A DNA stretch of 64,000 bases from Staphylococcus sp. Marseille-Q5304 (GTDB lineage: Bacteria > Bacillota > Bacilli > Staphylococcales > Staphylococcaceae): assembly GCF_943737015.1 (NCBI RefSeq), contig NZ_CALSFP010000001.1, positions 1,426,001 through 1,490,000 of the forward strand, written 5' to 3'. The notes under the pieces are model-generated. The model saw only the letters and a list, made by a program, of their open reading frames with translations. It did not search any database and had not been told where the DNA came from. Both the position numbers and the translations under genes were made by a program. Each line of letters opens with the position of its first letter. Within the stretch, counting starts at the first letter, position 1. Below are positions 49,722 to 60,501 of the stretch, one piece after another.

Positions 49722-50895
49722 TCAACATATTTCTAAAAACTTCATAATTATGTTAGTCATCTTGTTTCTTATGGAATTTGCGAGAGGCATGTATGTACTA
49801 AGCTACTTATCATTATTGCCAACTGCGACTTCTGTTGCAGTTGGTATTACATCTACCGCAATATCTGCACACTTTATTTCGGATGCAGCAACTAATTTTG
49901 TCATCGGATTTTTATTAAAACGATACGGATCAAAGTTAGTTCTAACGACAGGATTCCTTCTCGCATTCCTCAGTTTATTTTTAGTTATTTGGTTCCCAAC
50001 CTCACCGTTCGTATTAATCGCGAGTGCGATTTTATTAGGTATCGCAGTTAGCCCGATTTGGGTGATTATGCTTGCGAGTGTAGATGATGAACATCGCGGT
50101 AAACAGATGGGCTATGTTTACTTCTCATGGCTCATCGGTTTAATGGTCGGTATGGTTGGTATGAATCTTATATTTAAATTCCACCCTACACACTTTACTT
50201 TTATGATGGCATTAATGGTGTTAGTGGCTTGGATTTTATACTATTTCGTTAAAATTAAACTAACGAATTATAATACGCGACCAGTGAAAGAGCAATTAGG
50301 TCAAATTGTTAGCGTAACAAAGCGACATAAGATTCTGTTCCCAGGTATATTACTACAAGGTACAGCGATTACCGCGTTAGTACCTATTTTACCTAAATAT
50401 GCCAAAGAAGTTGTTCATGTTTCAACTATAGAATACACAGTCGCACTAATACTCGGAGGTATTGGTTGTGGCTTCTCAATGTTATTTTTATCTAAGATTA
50501 TTGATAACAATAGCAGACAATTCATGCATATTATGATCTTTAGTGGTTTTGTTATTTATACAATCATGATTTTCTTATTCTCAATTATTAATAATATTAT
50601 TGTTGTGTGGATATTAGCAGCCTTCCTAGGTTTAATGTACGGTTTACTATTACCAGCATGGAATACATTTATGGCTGGCAATATTCATAAAGAGGAACAA
50701 GAGGAAACTTGGGGCGTGTTTAATAGTGTTCAAGGTTTCGGATCTATGATTGGTCCTATCGTCGGTGGTATGATTTACGAAGTATCTAAATCATTCGACT
50801 TACCATTCTATTTCGCCTCACTCGTTTTCTTATTCTTAACGGTATTCTACGGCATTTATTTCATGAAACAACGCCGAGCTATTCAGAATAAATAA
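49699..50895 (+). CDS. ltaA: Glycolipid flippase for lipoteichoic acid anchor
   Basis: 398-aa major-facilitator protein with 12 helices ([54 protein letters not shown]). Moves diglucosyl-diacylglycerol across the membrane. Starts at the ATG 49699 ([10 protein letters not shown]), matching S. aureus LtaA, with GGAAAGG upstream; 23 nt inside ugtP, so coupled. Ten further upstream codons are open but unlikely to be used. Confidence 0.94.
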   Translation: MQSSSLNNQHISKNFIIMLVILFLMEFARGMYVLSYLSLLPTATSVAVGITSTAISAHFISDAATNFVIGFLLKRYGSKLVLTTGFLLAFLSLFLVIWFPTSPFVLIASAILLGIAVSPIWVIMLASVDDEHRGKQMGYVYFSWLIGLMVGMVGMNLIFKFHPTHFTFMMALMVLVAWILYYFVKIKLTNYNTRPVKEQLGQIVSVTKRHKILFPGILLQGTAITALVPILPKYAKEVVHVSTIEYTVALILGGIGCGFSMLFLSKIIDNNSRQFMHIMIFSGFVIYTIMIFLFSIINNIIVVWILAAFLGLMYGLLLPAWNTFMAGNIHKEEQEETWGVFNSVQGFGSMIGPIVGGMIYEVSKSFDLPFYFASLVFLFLTVFYGIYFMKQRRAIQNK

Positions 50896-50904
50896 CATAT
50901 AAAA

Positions 50905-50949
50905 AACGCCACGCATTATCTTATTACAGATAATGCGTGGCGTTTTATG
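50905..50949. terminator. ugtP-ltaA terminator
   Basis: Perfect 17-bp stem AACGCCACGCATTATCT (50905-50921) and its complement (50928-50944), loop of 6, then TTATG; A-rich on the other side. Confidence 0.9.
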
Positions 50950-51038
50950 TTGTAGGTAAAGTAAGTATGTTAAATTTCGTAGTTTATGTTAATCACTTAA
51001 ATCGATATTTTGCTACACTTTGTCTTTACCTCGTTCAA

Positions 51039-51548
51039 TTATGCTAAGTTATAGTTTTCAAGTAGTTGCCACTTTTCTTCTTCTTCATTGAAGTAAACAA
51101 GTGATAACTGATCTATTGTTTCTTTATAATCAATACCAGCTAATTTTAATTGACCATAAACATCTTCAAATTCTTGGCTTGTTAAACCTTGTGCAATTGT
51201 AAAGTGTGGAACGAATGGGTGATCTGGTTCACCATAGAAGTCACCTTTGTTAAAGTTATTAAATAGTTTTTCTAATGCTTCTGTTTTTGCAACTTTAAAA
51301 TAAATTACATTTGTGATTGGAGCAAATGTTGAAGCTTTTGTAGCGTGTACATCTACAGCTGAAACACCTTCAACACGTGCTTTAATTTCTTCTTTTACAG
51401 ACTCTAAATCACTATCTTTGATTTCAAATTGCCCTTTTATTGTGATATGAGGCATAATAATAGCGTAGTGATTATCATAACGCTTACGATATGCATTCAC
51501 TTCATCTTGAAAATCTTTTGACGGAATTAATGCTAATCCTAAAATCAT
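51039..51548 (-). CDS. 2H phosphodiesterase-like protein (YjcG family)
   Basis: 169 aa with the two HxT motifs of the 2'-5' RNA ligase/2H phosphoesterase fold, HITIKGQF and HFTIAQGL. Likely acts on cyclic or 2'-5' phosphodiesters; true substrate unknown. ATG after AAAGGAGG. Next to the YjcH-like esterase as in B. subtilis yjcG-yjcH. Confidence 0.88.
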   Translation of the reverse strand: MILGLALIPSKDFQDEVNAYRKRYDNHYAIIMPHITIKGQFEIKDSDLESVKEEIKARVEGVSAVDVHATKASTFAPITNVIYFKVAKTEALEKLFNNFNKGDFYGEPDHPFVPHFTIAQGLTSQEFEDVYGQLKLAGIDYKETIDQLSLVYFNEEEEKWQLLENYNLA

Positions 51549-51625
51549 TTAAATTCCTCCTTTGTTTAACATAACTCTATTATATCAAATTTTCGAAAAA
51601 TTCGTTACTTTAAACCACATTCTCT

Positions 51626-52381
51626 TTATGAATTTTCAAAAGAAATGTTTTCAGATAAGAAATATATTAATAAATCATCTAATAGATTTTTCCAATATTT
51701 CCATCGATGTCCGCCTTCAAACTCCTCATAATGGTAAGTAATATCTTGACTTTCAATAATTTTGTTGAGTTGTCTATTCGGTGTTAAAAAGTCTGCCCTT
51801 TTGCCAGTTGTTGGTAATTCGAAATCCTTTTCGTCTAAACCTACGACATGCCAAATGTTCAATTGTTCCTTAAACTGACATCTATCAATAAGTGTGTCAA
51901 TGACTTCATCATATTGTGGGCTTAGCATACCGACTTGGCTAAAGACATTTGGATAACAAAGTACTGACATTAACGCAACACTACCTGCAAGGCTATCACC
52001 AAAGACAAGTCGACCATTGCCTACTTTGAATGAGGAAAATGTTTTATCTACATATGGTAAGATTTCGTTTGCTAAGGCTTTAACTGTTTGTGGCGTACGC
52101 TCGCCTCTTGGATGAAACTCTTCACGTCGTTTTTCAACAGTTTCATAATGAAAACCTACAAATATTGCTCTTTCTATTTTATCTTCATCTCTTAGACGTT
52201 CATAAGTTTGATGGATTCTGCCATATCTGAAAAAATCTAGACCATCAAAACAAAAAACGACTTTATGTTTGAATAATTCCGTATAATCTTTCGGTAAATA
52301 GATAGATAAAGTAATGTCTCTATCTAAAATTTCGCTTGGAAAATTTATTTTATTTACGATACCTGGTTGAAATTCACTCAT
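51626..52381 (-). CDS. Esterase (YjcH/enterochelin esterase-like alpha/beta hydrolase)
   Basis: 251 aa, cytoplasmic. Esterase-D-like fold: SIYLPKDYTELFKHKVVFCFDG, the nucleophile motif FGDSLAGSVALM and the His region EEFEGGHRWKYW. Substrate unknown. RBS GGGAGG. Lies 77 nt upstream of yjcG on the same strand. Confidence 0.86.
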   Translation of the reverse strand: MSEFQPGIVNKINFPSEILDRDITLSIYLPKDYTELFKHKVVFCFDGLDFFRYGRIHQTYERLRDEDKIERAIFVGFHYETVEKRREEFHPRGERTPQTVKALANEILPYVDKTFSSFKVGNGRLVFGDSLAGSVALMSVLCYPNVFSQVGMLSPQYDEVIDTLIDRCQFKEQLNIWHVVGLDEKDFELPTTGKRADFLTPNRQLNKIIESQDITYHYEEFEGGHRWKYWKNLLDDLLIYFLSENISFENS

Positions 52382-52589
52382 CAGCCATGTGCCTCCCTTT
52401 GTTGTCTTATTGTAATTGTATCAACTGATTAAAAAATTTAAAATAAAACAGATTCAAACACGGTCTATTGTCATTTTTATGAATTTTGTGGAATAAATTT
52501 TCCAATATTAATTATTCCTTCTTTTGTTCTATTCATTTATAAGCTATACTTGAAATTACTAAATCAATTTATTCAGGAGGAACTTTCCA

Positions 52590-53675
52590 ATGCTCAATAA
52601 AGTTTGGTTCAGGACAGGCATCGCATTGTTGATCCTATTTTTACTGATCAAATTAATCATGGAAGTCCACAGTGTGTTTACTCCCCTATTGGTTATTATT
52701 CAATCAGTATTAATTCCTATGTTACTTAGCGGTTTTTTATTTTATATATGTTTACCGTTTCAAAAGTTATTAGAGAAATATAATATTCCACGGTGGGGTA
52801 GTATTAGTATTATCTTCCTCGTGTTAATTATTATTGTAGGGGTAATTATTGGTTTCGTTGGTCCAATGATTGTGAGTCAAATCGAAAACTTAATCTCACA
52901 AATTCCATCATTACAAAAAGATATCCAGAAAATGGTTAACTTTGGCTTAGATCAAATGAAACGTCTACCTCCAGATGTCACTGAACGTATTAACAAAATG
53001 GTTCAATCTATGAGTAAGACATCAACGAATGTATTGTCTAATTCATTAAGCTATGTTACATCATTTATTTCAACATTATTCTTACTCATCATGGTTCCTT
53101 TCTTCTTAATATATATGTTAAAGGATCACGAGAAATTCATTCCATTTATCGCTCGTATTTTTAATGGCGATAGAAAAATCTTTGTAGTTAATCTTTTAAA
53201 AGATCTTGATTTCACTTTAAGATCTTATATTCAAGGACAAGTTACAGTCAGCCTTATACTCGGTGTGATTTTATTTATTGGTTATTCAATCGTTGGTTTA
53301 AAATACACATTGTTACTCGTACTATTCGCATGTGTAGCAAACATGATTCCATTCTTAGGACCTTGGTTAGCATTCACACCAGCGGCAATCATAGCAATCA
53401 TTCAAAGTCCTGCAACATTTATTTGGGTATGTGTCATTACTTTAATCGCACAACAATTAGAAGGTAATGTCATCACGCCAAATATTATGGGTAAATCATT
53501 AAGTATTCACCCACTAACGATTATCGTAGTTATACTAGCTGCAGGTAACTTAGGTGGCTTTGCTTTAGTACTCGTGGCTGTGCCATTATATGCCACAATC
53601 AAAACGATTGTTAAAAATATATTCCAATACAGACAACAAATTATGGAAAAAGCAAGTAGCGACGTTAAAGATTAA
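52590..53675 (+). CDS. AI-2E family transporter (PerM-like)
   Basis: 361 aa with about eight membrane helices and the long periplasmic-side amphipathic segment after helix 3 (IENLISQIPSLQKDIQKM). Signature region LLVLFACVANMIPFLGPWLAFTPAAI and QQLEGNVITPNIMGKSLSIHPL. Family members move small molecules or act as Na+/Li+/H+ antiporters; substrate not known here. RBS AGGAGGAAC. Followed by repeat A copy 3. Confidence 0.88.
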   Translation: MLNKVWFRTGIALLILFLLIKLIMEVHSVFTPLLVIIQSVLIPMLLSGFLFYICLPFQKLLEKYNIPRWGSISIIFLVLIIIVGVIIGFVGPMIVSQIENLISQIPSLQKDIQKMVNFGLDQMKRLPPDVTERINKMVQSMSKTSTNVLSNSLSYVTSFISTLFLLIMVPFFLIYMLKDHEKFIPFIARIFNGDRKIFVVNLLKDLDFTLRSYIQGQVTVSLILGVILFIGYSIVGLKYTLLLVLFACVANMIPFLGPWLAFTPAAIIAIIQSPATFIWVCVITLIAQQLEGNVITPNIMGKSLSIHPLTIIVVILAAGNLGGFALVLVAVPLYATIKTIVKNIFQYRQQIMEKASSDVKD

Positions 53676-53734
53676 TACAATATATTGAACGAACAACCCA
53701 AATGCGAAACGCATTTGGGTTGTTTTTGTTTTAA

Positions 53735-53907
53735 ATAAAAAACTGGGAGCGGGACAGAAATCGAATTTTCTAATAGAGATTTCGTAGTCCCACCCCGGCA
53801 AGGATGACTAGGATTGAAAAAAGCTTGTTCTAAGCGCATTTTCAATTCAGACATCTACTGCCAAGTTGAAAAAGAGTCTGAGACACCTATTTTTGTCTCA
53901 GACTCAG
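53735..53907. repeat. Intergenic repeat family A, full copy 3
   Basis: Inverted relative to copy 1: AACTGGGAGCGGGACAGAAA, TTTCGTAGTCCCACCCCGG, AGGATTGAAAAAAGCTTG, TTCAGACATCTACTGCC, ending in the hairpin GAGTCTGAGACA (53874-53885) / TGTCTCAGACTC (53894-53905). Lies between convergent genes (AI-2E transporter and fabI) and likely terminates both. Confidence 0.88.
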
Positions 53908-53923
53908 TTTATTTTAATAGATT

Positions 53924-54694
53924 TTATTTCACGATATGGTAACCACTATCTACGTGGATGTTCTCACCTGTAACACCACTTGAAAGGTCGCTTAATAAGT
54001 AAGCAGCTGTTTTACCTACTTCTTCTTGGTCTACATTACGTTTAAGTGGTGCACGTTCTTCAATTTCTTTAAGGATTGTGTTGAAGCCTCCAACACCTTT
54101 AGCACTTAATGTGCGGATAGGTCCAGCAGAAATTGCATTTACACGAATGTTATCTTCACCTAAATCAGAAGCTAAGTAACGTACATTCGCTTCTAAACTT
54201 GCTTTAGCAACACCCATAACGTTGTAGTTTTGAACTGCAAATTCTCCGCCTAAATATGTTGTAGCAACGATGCTACCACCTTCTGACATTAACTTCTTCG
54301 CTTCTCTTGCAACAATTGTTAAAGAGAAAGAACTAATGTCTTGAGCTAATAAGAAACCATCACGTGACGTATCTGAAAAACGTCCACGTAAATCTTCCAT
54401 ATTAGCGAACGCGATTGAATGATAAACACCGTCAATTGAGCCAATGTCTTTACCAATTTGTTCGAATCCATTTATTACGTCATCATCACTTTGAACGTCA
54501 ATTTGGTACATTTTTGGTTCTTTTTGGTTAAGTTGTTCAACTAATTTTTCTAATTCTTTTTTACTACGTTCTTTACGGTAAGTAAATACTAAGTTCGCAC
54601 CAAATTGATCTAGTACTTTCGCAACACCGAAACCGATACTGCGTTTATTAGCGATACCCATAATGACAAACGTTTTATTTTCTAAATTAAACAT
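53924..54694 (-). CDS. fabI: Enoyl-ACP reductase (NADPH)
   Basis: Last step of fatty-acid elongation. 256 aa, same numbering as S. aureus FabI: catalytic Tyr157 and Lys164 (YNVMGVAK), Tyr147 and N-terminal GIANKRSIGFGVA. Residues where triclosan or AFN-1252 resistance changes are known (Ala95, Met99, Tyr147, Ile193, Phe204) are all the wild-type form. ATG after AAAGGAG. Single gene; I did not find a convincing FapR box. Confidence 0.97.
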   Translation of the reverse strand: MFNLENKTFVIMGIANKRSIGFGVAKVLDQFGANLVFTYRKERSKKELEKLVEQLNQKEPKMYQIDVQSDDDVINGFEQIGKDIGSIDGVYHSIAFANMEDLRGRFSDTSRDGFLLAQDISSFSLTIVAREAKKLMSEGGSIVATTYLGGEFAVQNYNVMGVAKASLEANVRYLASDLGEDNIRVNAISAGPIRTLSAKGVGGFNTILKEIEERAPLKRNVDQEEVGKTAAYLLSDLSSGVTGENIHVDSGYHIVK

Positions 54695-54914
54695 GAATGA
54701 CTTTCTCCTTTTTGTTAATTCATAATATAAACTGGTTCGAAGTTTTAGAGTTGTTTTCCTTATTTCGACGCCAATTCTTTTATCCTCATTTTAACATTGG
54801 CTTACCTTGGAAAACAATTTATATTACATATCACAACGATTTCAACGTAAATATGCCAACAAATTTTAAAACATTATAATCATTTTCTCTTTTTTACAGA
54901 ATACATACGTGAAC

Positions 54915-56753
54915 TTAATAATACAATTCTAATTCGCGTTTTAATTCATCCACATATTCTTTCGAGCCTGTAACGATTAATCTGTCACGATAACGCAATT
55001 GCGTGTCTCCATGAGGTACGATAGATTCATTATTTCTAATAATTCGCACGAAGATAATATCTCCATCGAACGGGAAATTTCGTAGTTGAATTTGATCATA
55101 CTGATGATTTAACATCGCAATTTCATAAAGTGATGTTTCTACGTTACTTAAGATGTTAAGCATATTTGGTGTTTCAATTAAACCTTTGAGTAAAATCTTA
55201 TTACTCATATAACTACTGAATACTTCGACACCTTGACTTTGTAATGCTTCATCTTCTGATCTAGACTCTAGTCTGCAGATAACACGTTTAACACCGTGCT
55301 TTTTAGCCATTAAGGCAACTTTACGGTTGATATCATCATCATTTGTAGAACAAACAACAATATTTCGTGAGAACAGACCTAATCGCTCTAACAAATCCTC
55401 TTCGTAGTCTGCGATTTCTATCATTGATATCGCATCTGACAACTTACGTTTATCGCTGAGGTCATTTCTATAATATAGAGAAACTTGGTATAATTGCGAG
55501 GATAAGTTTTGCGCAATTGGTATCGTTAGTTGGTTTTTACCAATCATACTCACTTCAATTTGTCGTGCAGCTTCGTCTGGTATAGGGAATAGCTTTTTAA
55601 ATACCATAGGCACGAATACACATGTGATGACTGCACTTAAAATTAATATACCTGAAACCTCTGACGAAATCGTCTTCAACTGTTCAGCAATTTTCGCTGA
55701 TGCGATAACTAACGATAACGTCGATGTTAAAAGAAATGCTGAAGCAGTGGTCGTTTTTAAATCGAACCATCTACGTATATAAAAGACTGGAATGAGCTTA
55801 GAAATTAAAAATGCTAAGATCAGTATTGGAATAATGATTAATAACGATGGTTCCTTTATTAATTGTGGAATATTTAAATCCACACCTACCATTATGAAAA
55901 ATATAGGAATGAAGAAACCGTAACCAAATGAATCTAATTTCTCCACCATATCTTCCTCAGGTCCAAGTAACGAAACAATAACACCTGCTAAAAAGGCACC
56001 TAATATGTTTTCAGCACCTACACCTTCAGCGAGTGCAACTAATAATAAAATCAATGCAAACACGGCACGTATACCAATTTGCGTCGTACCATCCATCAAC
56101 TTTTGTAAGAAATTGGCTTTTTTAAATTTAACACCAATAAAGTAGAAGATAATTGTAAATACTACAAGAATACCGATTAACCATAACGAAGCGCCACCTT
56201 TAGCGTGCATCGCCCCATACGCTGTTAAAAGTATCATTGTAAATAAATCTGCTAATACGGCAACAAGTAATATAAATTGGCCTATTGTCGTACGCATAAT
56301 ATTCATTTCCTTTAAAGTAGGAACGACAACACCTAAAGAAATCGTAGAGATGATAATCACCATTAAGAGTACATCATCAATAAGTCCAAACAGTTTAAAC
56401 ATATATGCTAATATGATTGAAATTATCATGATAAACATAAAGACAATCATAGCAATCTTCAAATGACTTGGTTCTTTTTTCTGTTGTTGCTCGGCAGGTT
56501 CATTTTTATCTTTTTTAAAGGCTTTAAAATCAATTTCCAAACCACTTAAAAACATTAAAAATATAAAACCGAGTGTAGATAAGATATTCAGCATCTCATC
56601 TCGCTCGACTAATTTTAAAAATGAATCACCGATAATAATACCCATTAAAATTTCTGCAACGACGACTGGCAGAAACGAAATTCTTAATCTATTAACTAAA
56701 ATGGGCGTCAAAAATGCACAAATAACGACGACCACGAGTGATATAAATTCCAT
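54915..56753 (-). CDS. cpaA: Monovalent cation/proton antiporter with RCK domain
   Basis: 612 aa: CPA2-type antiporter (about 12 helices, residues 1-390; FLSGLEID, GVVVPTLKEM, LAEGVGAENILGAFLAG), then RCK_N (about 405-525; NIVVCSTNDDDINRKVA) and RCK_C (about 530-612). In S. aureus the RCK_C domain of CpaA binds c-di-AMP, and the gene is also next to fabI, hence the symbol. Last gene of a six-gene operon, 10 nt after mgtE. RBS AGGGGGG. Confidence 0.92.
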   Translation of the reverse strand: MEFISLVVVVICAFLTPILVNRLRISFLPVVVAEILMGIIIGDSFLKLVERDEMLNILSTLGFIFLMFLSGLEIDFKAFKKDKNEPAEQQQKKEPSHLKIAMIVFMFIMIISIILAYMFKLFGLIDDVLLMVIIISTISLGVVVPTLKEMNIMRTTIGQFILLVAVLADLFTMILLTAYGAMHAKGGASLWLIGILVVFTIIFYFIGVKFKKANFLQKLMDGTTQIGIRAVFALILLLVALAEGVGAENILGAFLAGVIVSLLGPEEDMVEKLDSFGYGFFIPIFFIMVGVDLNIPQLIKEPSLLIIIPILILAFLISKLIPVFYIRRWFDLKTTTASAFLLTSTLSLVIASAKIAEQLKTISSEVSGILILSAVITCVFVPMVFKKLFPIPDEAARQIEVSMIGKNQLTIPIAQNLSSQLYQVSLYYRNDLSDKRKLSDAISMIEIADYEEDLLERLGLFSRNIVVCSTNDDDINRKVALMAKKHGVKRVICRLESRSEDEALQSQGVEVFSSYMSNKILLKGLIETPNMLNILSNVETSLYEIAMLNHQYDQIQLRNFPFDGDIIFVRIIRNNESIVPHGDTQLRYRDRLIVTGSKEYVDELKRELELYY

Positions 56754-56763
56754 ATAACCCCCC

Positions 56764-58149
56764 CTATGTTAAGTAAGTCATAAATGAAGTTGCTAAACCA
56801 AAGTAAATTAGCATACTTACAATATCATTGATAGTCGTAATGAATGGACCACTCGCCACAGCGGGGTCAATATTTAATTTATTCATTACAAGTGGAATCA
56901 TCGAACCAACTAACGTACCAACAGTCATAGCAATCGTTAAACTTGCGCCAACAATCATTGCTAAAATTGGTTGATGATAAAGTACGATGATAATTAACGA
57001 TAGTAAAATGGCACAAACTAAACCACTAAAGAAGCCACTACCCGCTTCTCTTAATGCGACTTTAAATTTGCTCTGTTCATCTATTTCACCAGTTGAAATA
57101 TTACGAACCGATACGGCAAGTGACTGTGTCCCTGAATTTCCGGACATCCCACTGATAATAGGTATAAATGCAGCCAACAATGCAACTTTTGATAAAGTCT
57201 CTTCAAAAGAACCTAATATTGTAGCTGTAATCATACCAAGGAATGTAAGAATTATGAGCCAAGGCAAACGTTTAAATGCAGTCTTAAATACTGAGTCATT
57301 GGTTGCATCGACATCTGATACACCGGCTAAACGAGAGTAGTCTTCACTTGCCTCTTCATCCATGACGTCTAAAATATCATCGATAGTAATGATACCTAAT
57401 AAATGATCTTGATAATCTACAACAGGCATGGCAATGAAATCATAATCTCGCATTTTTTGTGCAACATCTTCTTGGTCATCCGCTGCATTAGCCGAAATCA
57501 CACGTTCGCTCATAATGTCTTCAATATAAGCATCATTTTCTGCAACAATTAAATCACGTAAAGATAAGACCCCTGCTAATTGCTTATCGTCATTTACTGT
57601 AAAGATGACATAAATCGTCTCAGCATCAGGTGCTTGATCTTTAACTTGTATCATTGCTTCTCTAACTGGCATCGTTGCCTTTAAAGAGATGTACTCAGTG
57701 GTCATAATACCACCGGCTGTATCCTCTTCATAATGTAACAATGCTTTTATTTCTTTAGCATCTTCACGTTTCATTAATGTCAGCAAACTTACTACCTTTT
57801 GCTTAGACAAATGATTCATAATATCAACGGAGTTATCATAAGACATGTTCTCCAGAACTTTACTCGCGTAATTTGCATTCATCTTATCAAACAAATCTTC
57901 ATATTCGTCTTTATCAATTTCTAATTGTTCGAAGAAATCTGCAACTTCTGCTGGAGATAACACTTCATAGATGCGTTGACGAATTTCTTCATCACTGTCT
58001 TCAAAATATTCACTTTGCTCATAATTGTGCATTGATAAAAATTCATCACGAAATTGATCAATGTCGTTATCTTTTAATAATTGATCTAGTAATGCTTGAT
58101 CGTATACTTGTTCATCATCTAATGTAATAGATTCTTTTTCATTGGCCAC
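56764..58149 (-). CDS. mgtE: Magnesium transporter MgtE
   Basis: 461 aa: acidic N-domain (about 1-130), two CBS domains (about 135-255; GGIMTTEYISL, PVVDYQDHLLGIITIDDIL), plug helix, then five membrane helices with PIISGMSGNSGTQSLAVSVR and the pore stretch. Mg2+ uptake gated by intracellular Mg2+. GTG start after GGAGGTG. No M-box riboswitch, as only 25 bp separate it from the upstream gene. Confidence 0.95.
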   Translation of the reverse strand: MANEKESITLDDEQVYDQALLDQLLKDNDIDQFRDEFLSMHNYEQSEYFEDSDEEIRQRIYEVLSPAEVADFFEQLEIDKDEYEDLFDKMNANYASKVLENMSYDNSVDIMNHLSKQKVVSLLTLMKREDAKEIKALLHYEEDTAGGIMTTEYISLKATMPVREAMIQVKDQAPDAETIYVIFTVNDDKQLAGVLSLRDLIVAENDAYIEDIMSERVISANAADDQEDVAQKMRDYDFIAMPVVDYQDHLLGIITIDDILDVMDEEASEDYSRLAGVSDVDATNDSVFKTAFKRLPWLIILTFLGMITATILGSFEETLSKVALLAAFIPIISGMSGNSGTQSLAVSVRNISTGEIDEQSKFKVALREAGSGFFSGLVCAILLSLIIIVLYHQPILAMIVGASLTIAMTVGTLVGSMIPLVMNKLNIDPAVASGPFITTINDIVSMLIYFGLATSFMTYLT

Positions 58150-58174
58150 ATTCCCACCTCCATGAATGGTTAAA

Positions 58175-59029
58175 TTATATCATATTAAATATTGATTCTA
58201 TCGCTTTATAACGATCAACCACTACAATATTTTCATGTGTAATTGGATGTTCAAACTCAACTTGAACACAACGTAACAATTGATGTTTATACTGACTATG
58301 TAAACCATTATATAACGAATCGCCTACAAGTGAATGCCCAATATGTTTAAAATGTACACGAATTTGATGTGTCCGACCTGTTAATAAACGGACCTCACAT
58401 AAACTATATTGGTCTGTGCGATCTAAACATCGAAACATTGTTTTAGCTTGTTTGCCATTTTTGTCTACTCGTCGTTCTATAATACTTGAAGGGGCTCTAG
58501 CAATTGGAGCATTGATGATACCTTCTTGTTCAATTTGACCATAACAAATACAATAATAGCGTTTATCTATATTTACTTTTGACATTAAATAGTGTATGAA
58601 ACCATGTTTTGCGAAGATGACGATACCTGCCGTATTTCTATCAAGCCGTGTAACAATATGAGGGTTGTACACTTGTTCAGTTTGGTTAAAGTATCCGAGT
58701 ACTTGTTCTACTAAACTATGATGCTTATGTTCACGTGAAGGTGCACAGTTTTGGTTAGGTGGTTTAGATACAATTAATAAATATTGATCTTCATATAATA
58801 TTTTTAACGAATCCGTATAAGGAATCAGATTTTGACTCGGTACTTCTTTATTAAGATGAATATCTAATTGATCATCTATTTCTAACTGTTTTCGCACTGT
58901 TACTGGCTCATTATTTACAAATATAGCGCCATTATTTTTAATGGCGCTTATAGTCTTCTTTGAATAATCATTATTTTGTAAAAATGTTCTTAACAGTATT
59001 GGAGATTTAATTTGATATGAAAACTTCAT
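58175..59029 (-). CDS. RluA/RluD family rRNA pseudouridine synthase
   Basis: 284 aa. S4-like N-terminus (NGAIFVNNEPVTVRKQL), catalytic-Asp motif HIVTRLDRNTAGIVIFAK and LLTGRTHQIRVHF. Converts uridine to pseudouridine in rRNA (target unknown; B. subtilis YjbO-type). Its ATG shares one base with the ppnK stop (TAATG). Confidence 0.9.
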   Translation of the reverse strand: MKFSYQIKSPILLRTFLQNNDYSKKTISAIKNNGAIFVNNEPVTVRKQLEIDDQLDIHLNKEVPSQNLIPYTDSLKILYEDQYLLIVSKPPNQNCAPSREHKHHSLVEQVLGYFNQTEQVYNPHIVTRLDRNTAGIVIFAKHGFIHYLMSKVNIDKRYYCICYGQIEQEGIINAPIARAPSSIIERRVDKNGKQAKTMFRCLDRTDQYSLCEVRLLTGRTHQIRVHFKHIGHSLVGDSLYNGLHSQYKHQLLRCVQVEFEHPITHENIVVVDRYKAIESIFNMI

Positions 59030-59838
59030 TACTCTCCATCACCACTTGAAATAAATGAATCATGCACCCTTTTCCAAAATGGAAATGGTCTAAATCGAGC
59101 AAATCTAATTTTCTCATTAGCAACACGGAATTGAATGGCATTAACATTTTTATGCTTGACACTGACATGATCAATCGTCGTTAAAATAGAATCGTGGTTC
59201 ACTGGTGTGATTAAACAAGTATGATGTTTTGGTAGCACGAGTGGTGCCCCTACTGTTCTAAATACGCGATTATTAATCGATGCAATTTCTGCCATCTGAA
59301 TTGCTTCTAATGAAGGATGTATTAAAGCGCCACCTAAAGCTTTGTTATATGCTGTTGAGCCTGAAGGTGTGGATATACACAAACCATCTCCTCTGAAGCG
59401 TTCAAATTGGTTGCCACGTATATTGACGTCAACAACTAATGTCGTACCATTTTCAGTTTTCATTGTCGCTTCATTTAAAGCTAAATATCTCGTCTCATAA
59501 CCATTATTATTATATCTCACAATAATTTCCAACAATGGGTATTCTATCACTTGGAATTCAGAGTTGTTAATTTCTATAATCAATTTTTCAACTTCATGTG
59601 GTAACCAATCCGCATAAAATCCTAAATGTCCAGTATGTACCCCGACAAAGGCACATCGTGAAAGCATGTGACTATAGTGATGAAACGCTTGGAGCAACGT
59701 GCCATCTCCGCCTACCGATATGACTATTTCAGGATTCTCAGTATCTTCCACCATTTGAAAATCTTTCATGTAACTTATCATCTTATGCTTAAGTGCATTG
59801 GATTTTGAATCGCCTTTAGATAAAATCGTATATCGCAA
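59029..59838 (-). CDS. ppnK: NAD kinase
   Basis: Phosphorylates NAD to NADP. 269 aa from a TTG start ([14 protein letters not shown]), 4 nt after AGGGGTGG, identical in placement to S. aureus NadK. Motifs [32 protein letters not shown] and [20 protein letters not shown]. The frame runs 42 codons further upstream but that part overlaps relQ and is not PpnK-like. Confidence 0.95.
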   Translation of the reverse strand: MRYTILSKGDSKSNALKHKMISYMKDFQMVEDTENPEIVISVGGDGTLLQAFHHYSHMLSRCAFVGVHTGHLGFYADWLPHEVEKLIIEINNSEFQVIEYPLLEIIVRYNNNGYETRYLALNEATMKTENGTTLVVDVNIRGNQFERFRGDGLCISTPSGSTAYNKALGGALIHPSLEAIQMAEIASINNRVFRTVGAPLVLPKHHTCLITPVNHDSILTTIDHVSVKHKNVNAIQFRVANEKIRFARFRPFPFWKRVHDSFISSGDGE

Positions 59839-59848
59839 GATGCCACCC

Positions 59849-60484
59849 CTAGTCATTATTATGCTTCTTAGCACGTTTTTTAGAATAATACTTTTGCGCT
59901 TCTTGAATTTCTTCTTTAATTTCTGACATTTCTTCATCAAGTAAGTAAGCCGCTTCAGCAGCACGCTCTAAACGATGTTGTATTTCTGGAGGATAATCTC
60001 CATCATATTTATATCGCAATGTGTGTTCGATAGTTGCCCAAAAATTCATCGCTAACGTTCTAATTTGAATTTCAGCTAATATCTTCTTCTCGCCATCTAA
60101 AGTTTCAATTGGATACTCGATAATGACATGAAATGAACGATAACCGCTTTGTTTTGTATTACTAATATAATCTCGCTCTTCAATCACTTTAAAATCTTGG
60201 CGTTGTCTCAATAAATTAACTACGTTATCAATATCATCAACAAATTGACACATTAAACGTAGACCGGCAATATCATACATTTCTTCATGCAAACGATCAA
60301 ACGGAATACCACGTTTGTTCGCTTTATCGATAATACTTGTCATTGGTTTCACTCGACCAGTAACAAATTCAATTGGCGATGCATGATCAACAACATCATA
60401 TTGCTTCCTGAGACCCTTTAATTTAACTTTTAACTCGTCAACTGCCTGTTTATAAGGCGATAAAAATTGATCCCATTGATTCAT
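59849..60484 (-). CDS. relQ: Small alarmone synthetase RelQ
   Basis: 211-aa (p)ppGpp synthetase (YjbM/SAS1 type) without hydrolase or regulatory domains. Synthetase motifs: [68 protein letters not shown]. In S. aureus relQ is induced by cell-wall stress. RBS GGAG before the ATG. Second gene of the operon, 10 nt before ppnK. Confidence 0.95.
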   Translation of the reverse strand: MNQWDQFLSPYKQAVDELKVKLKGLRKQYDVVDHASPIEFVTGRVKPMTSIIDKANKRGIPFDRLHEEMYDIAGLRLMCQFVDDIDNVVNLLRQRQDFKVIEERDYISNTKQSGYRSFHVIIEYPIETLDGEKKILAEIQIRTLAMNFWATIEHTLRYKYDGDYPPEIQHRLERAAEAAYLLDEEMSEIKEEIQEAQKYYSKKRAKKHNND

Positions 60485-60501
60485 TGTGCCTCAACTCCAC
60501 T

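Noticed and set aside
54695..54914. FapR box upstream of fabI
   Set aside because: No TTAGTACC-type palindrome is present in the 220-bp gap.
59839..59964. N-terminal extension of NAD kinase (42 codons)
   Set aside because: Lys-rich sequence that overlaps relQ in another frame. The TTG start with AGGGGTGG gives the exact family length.
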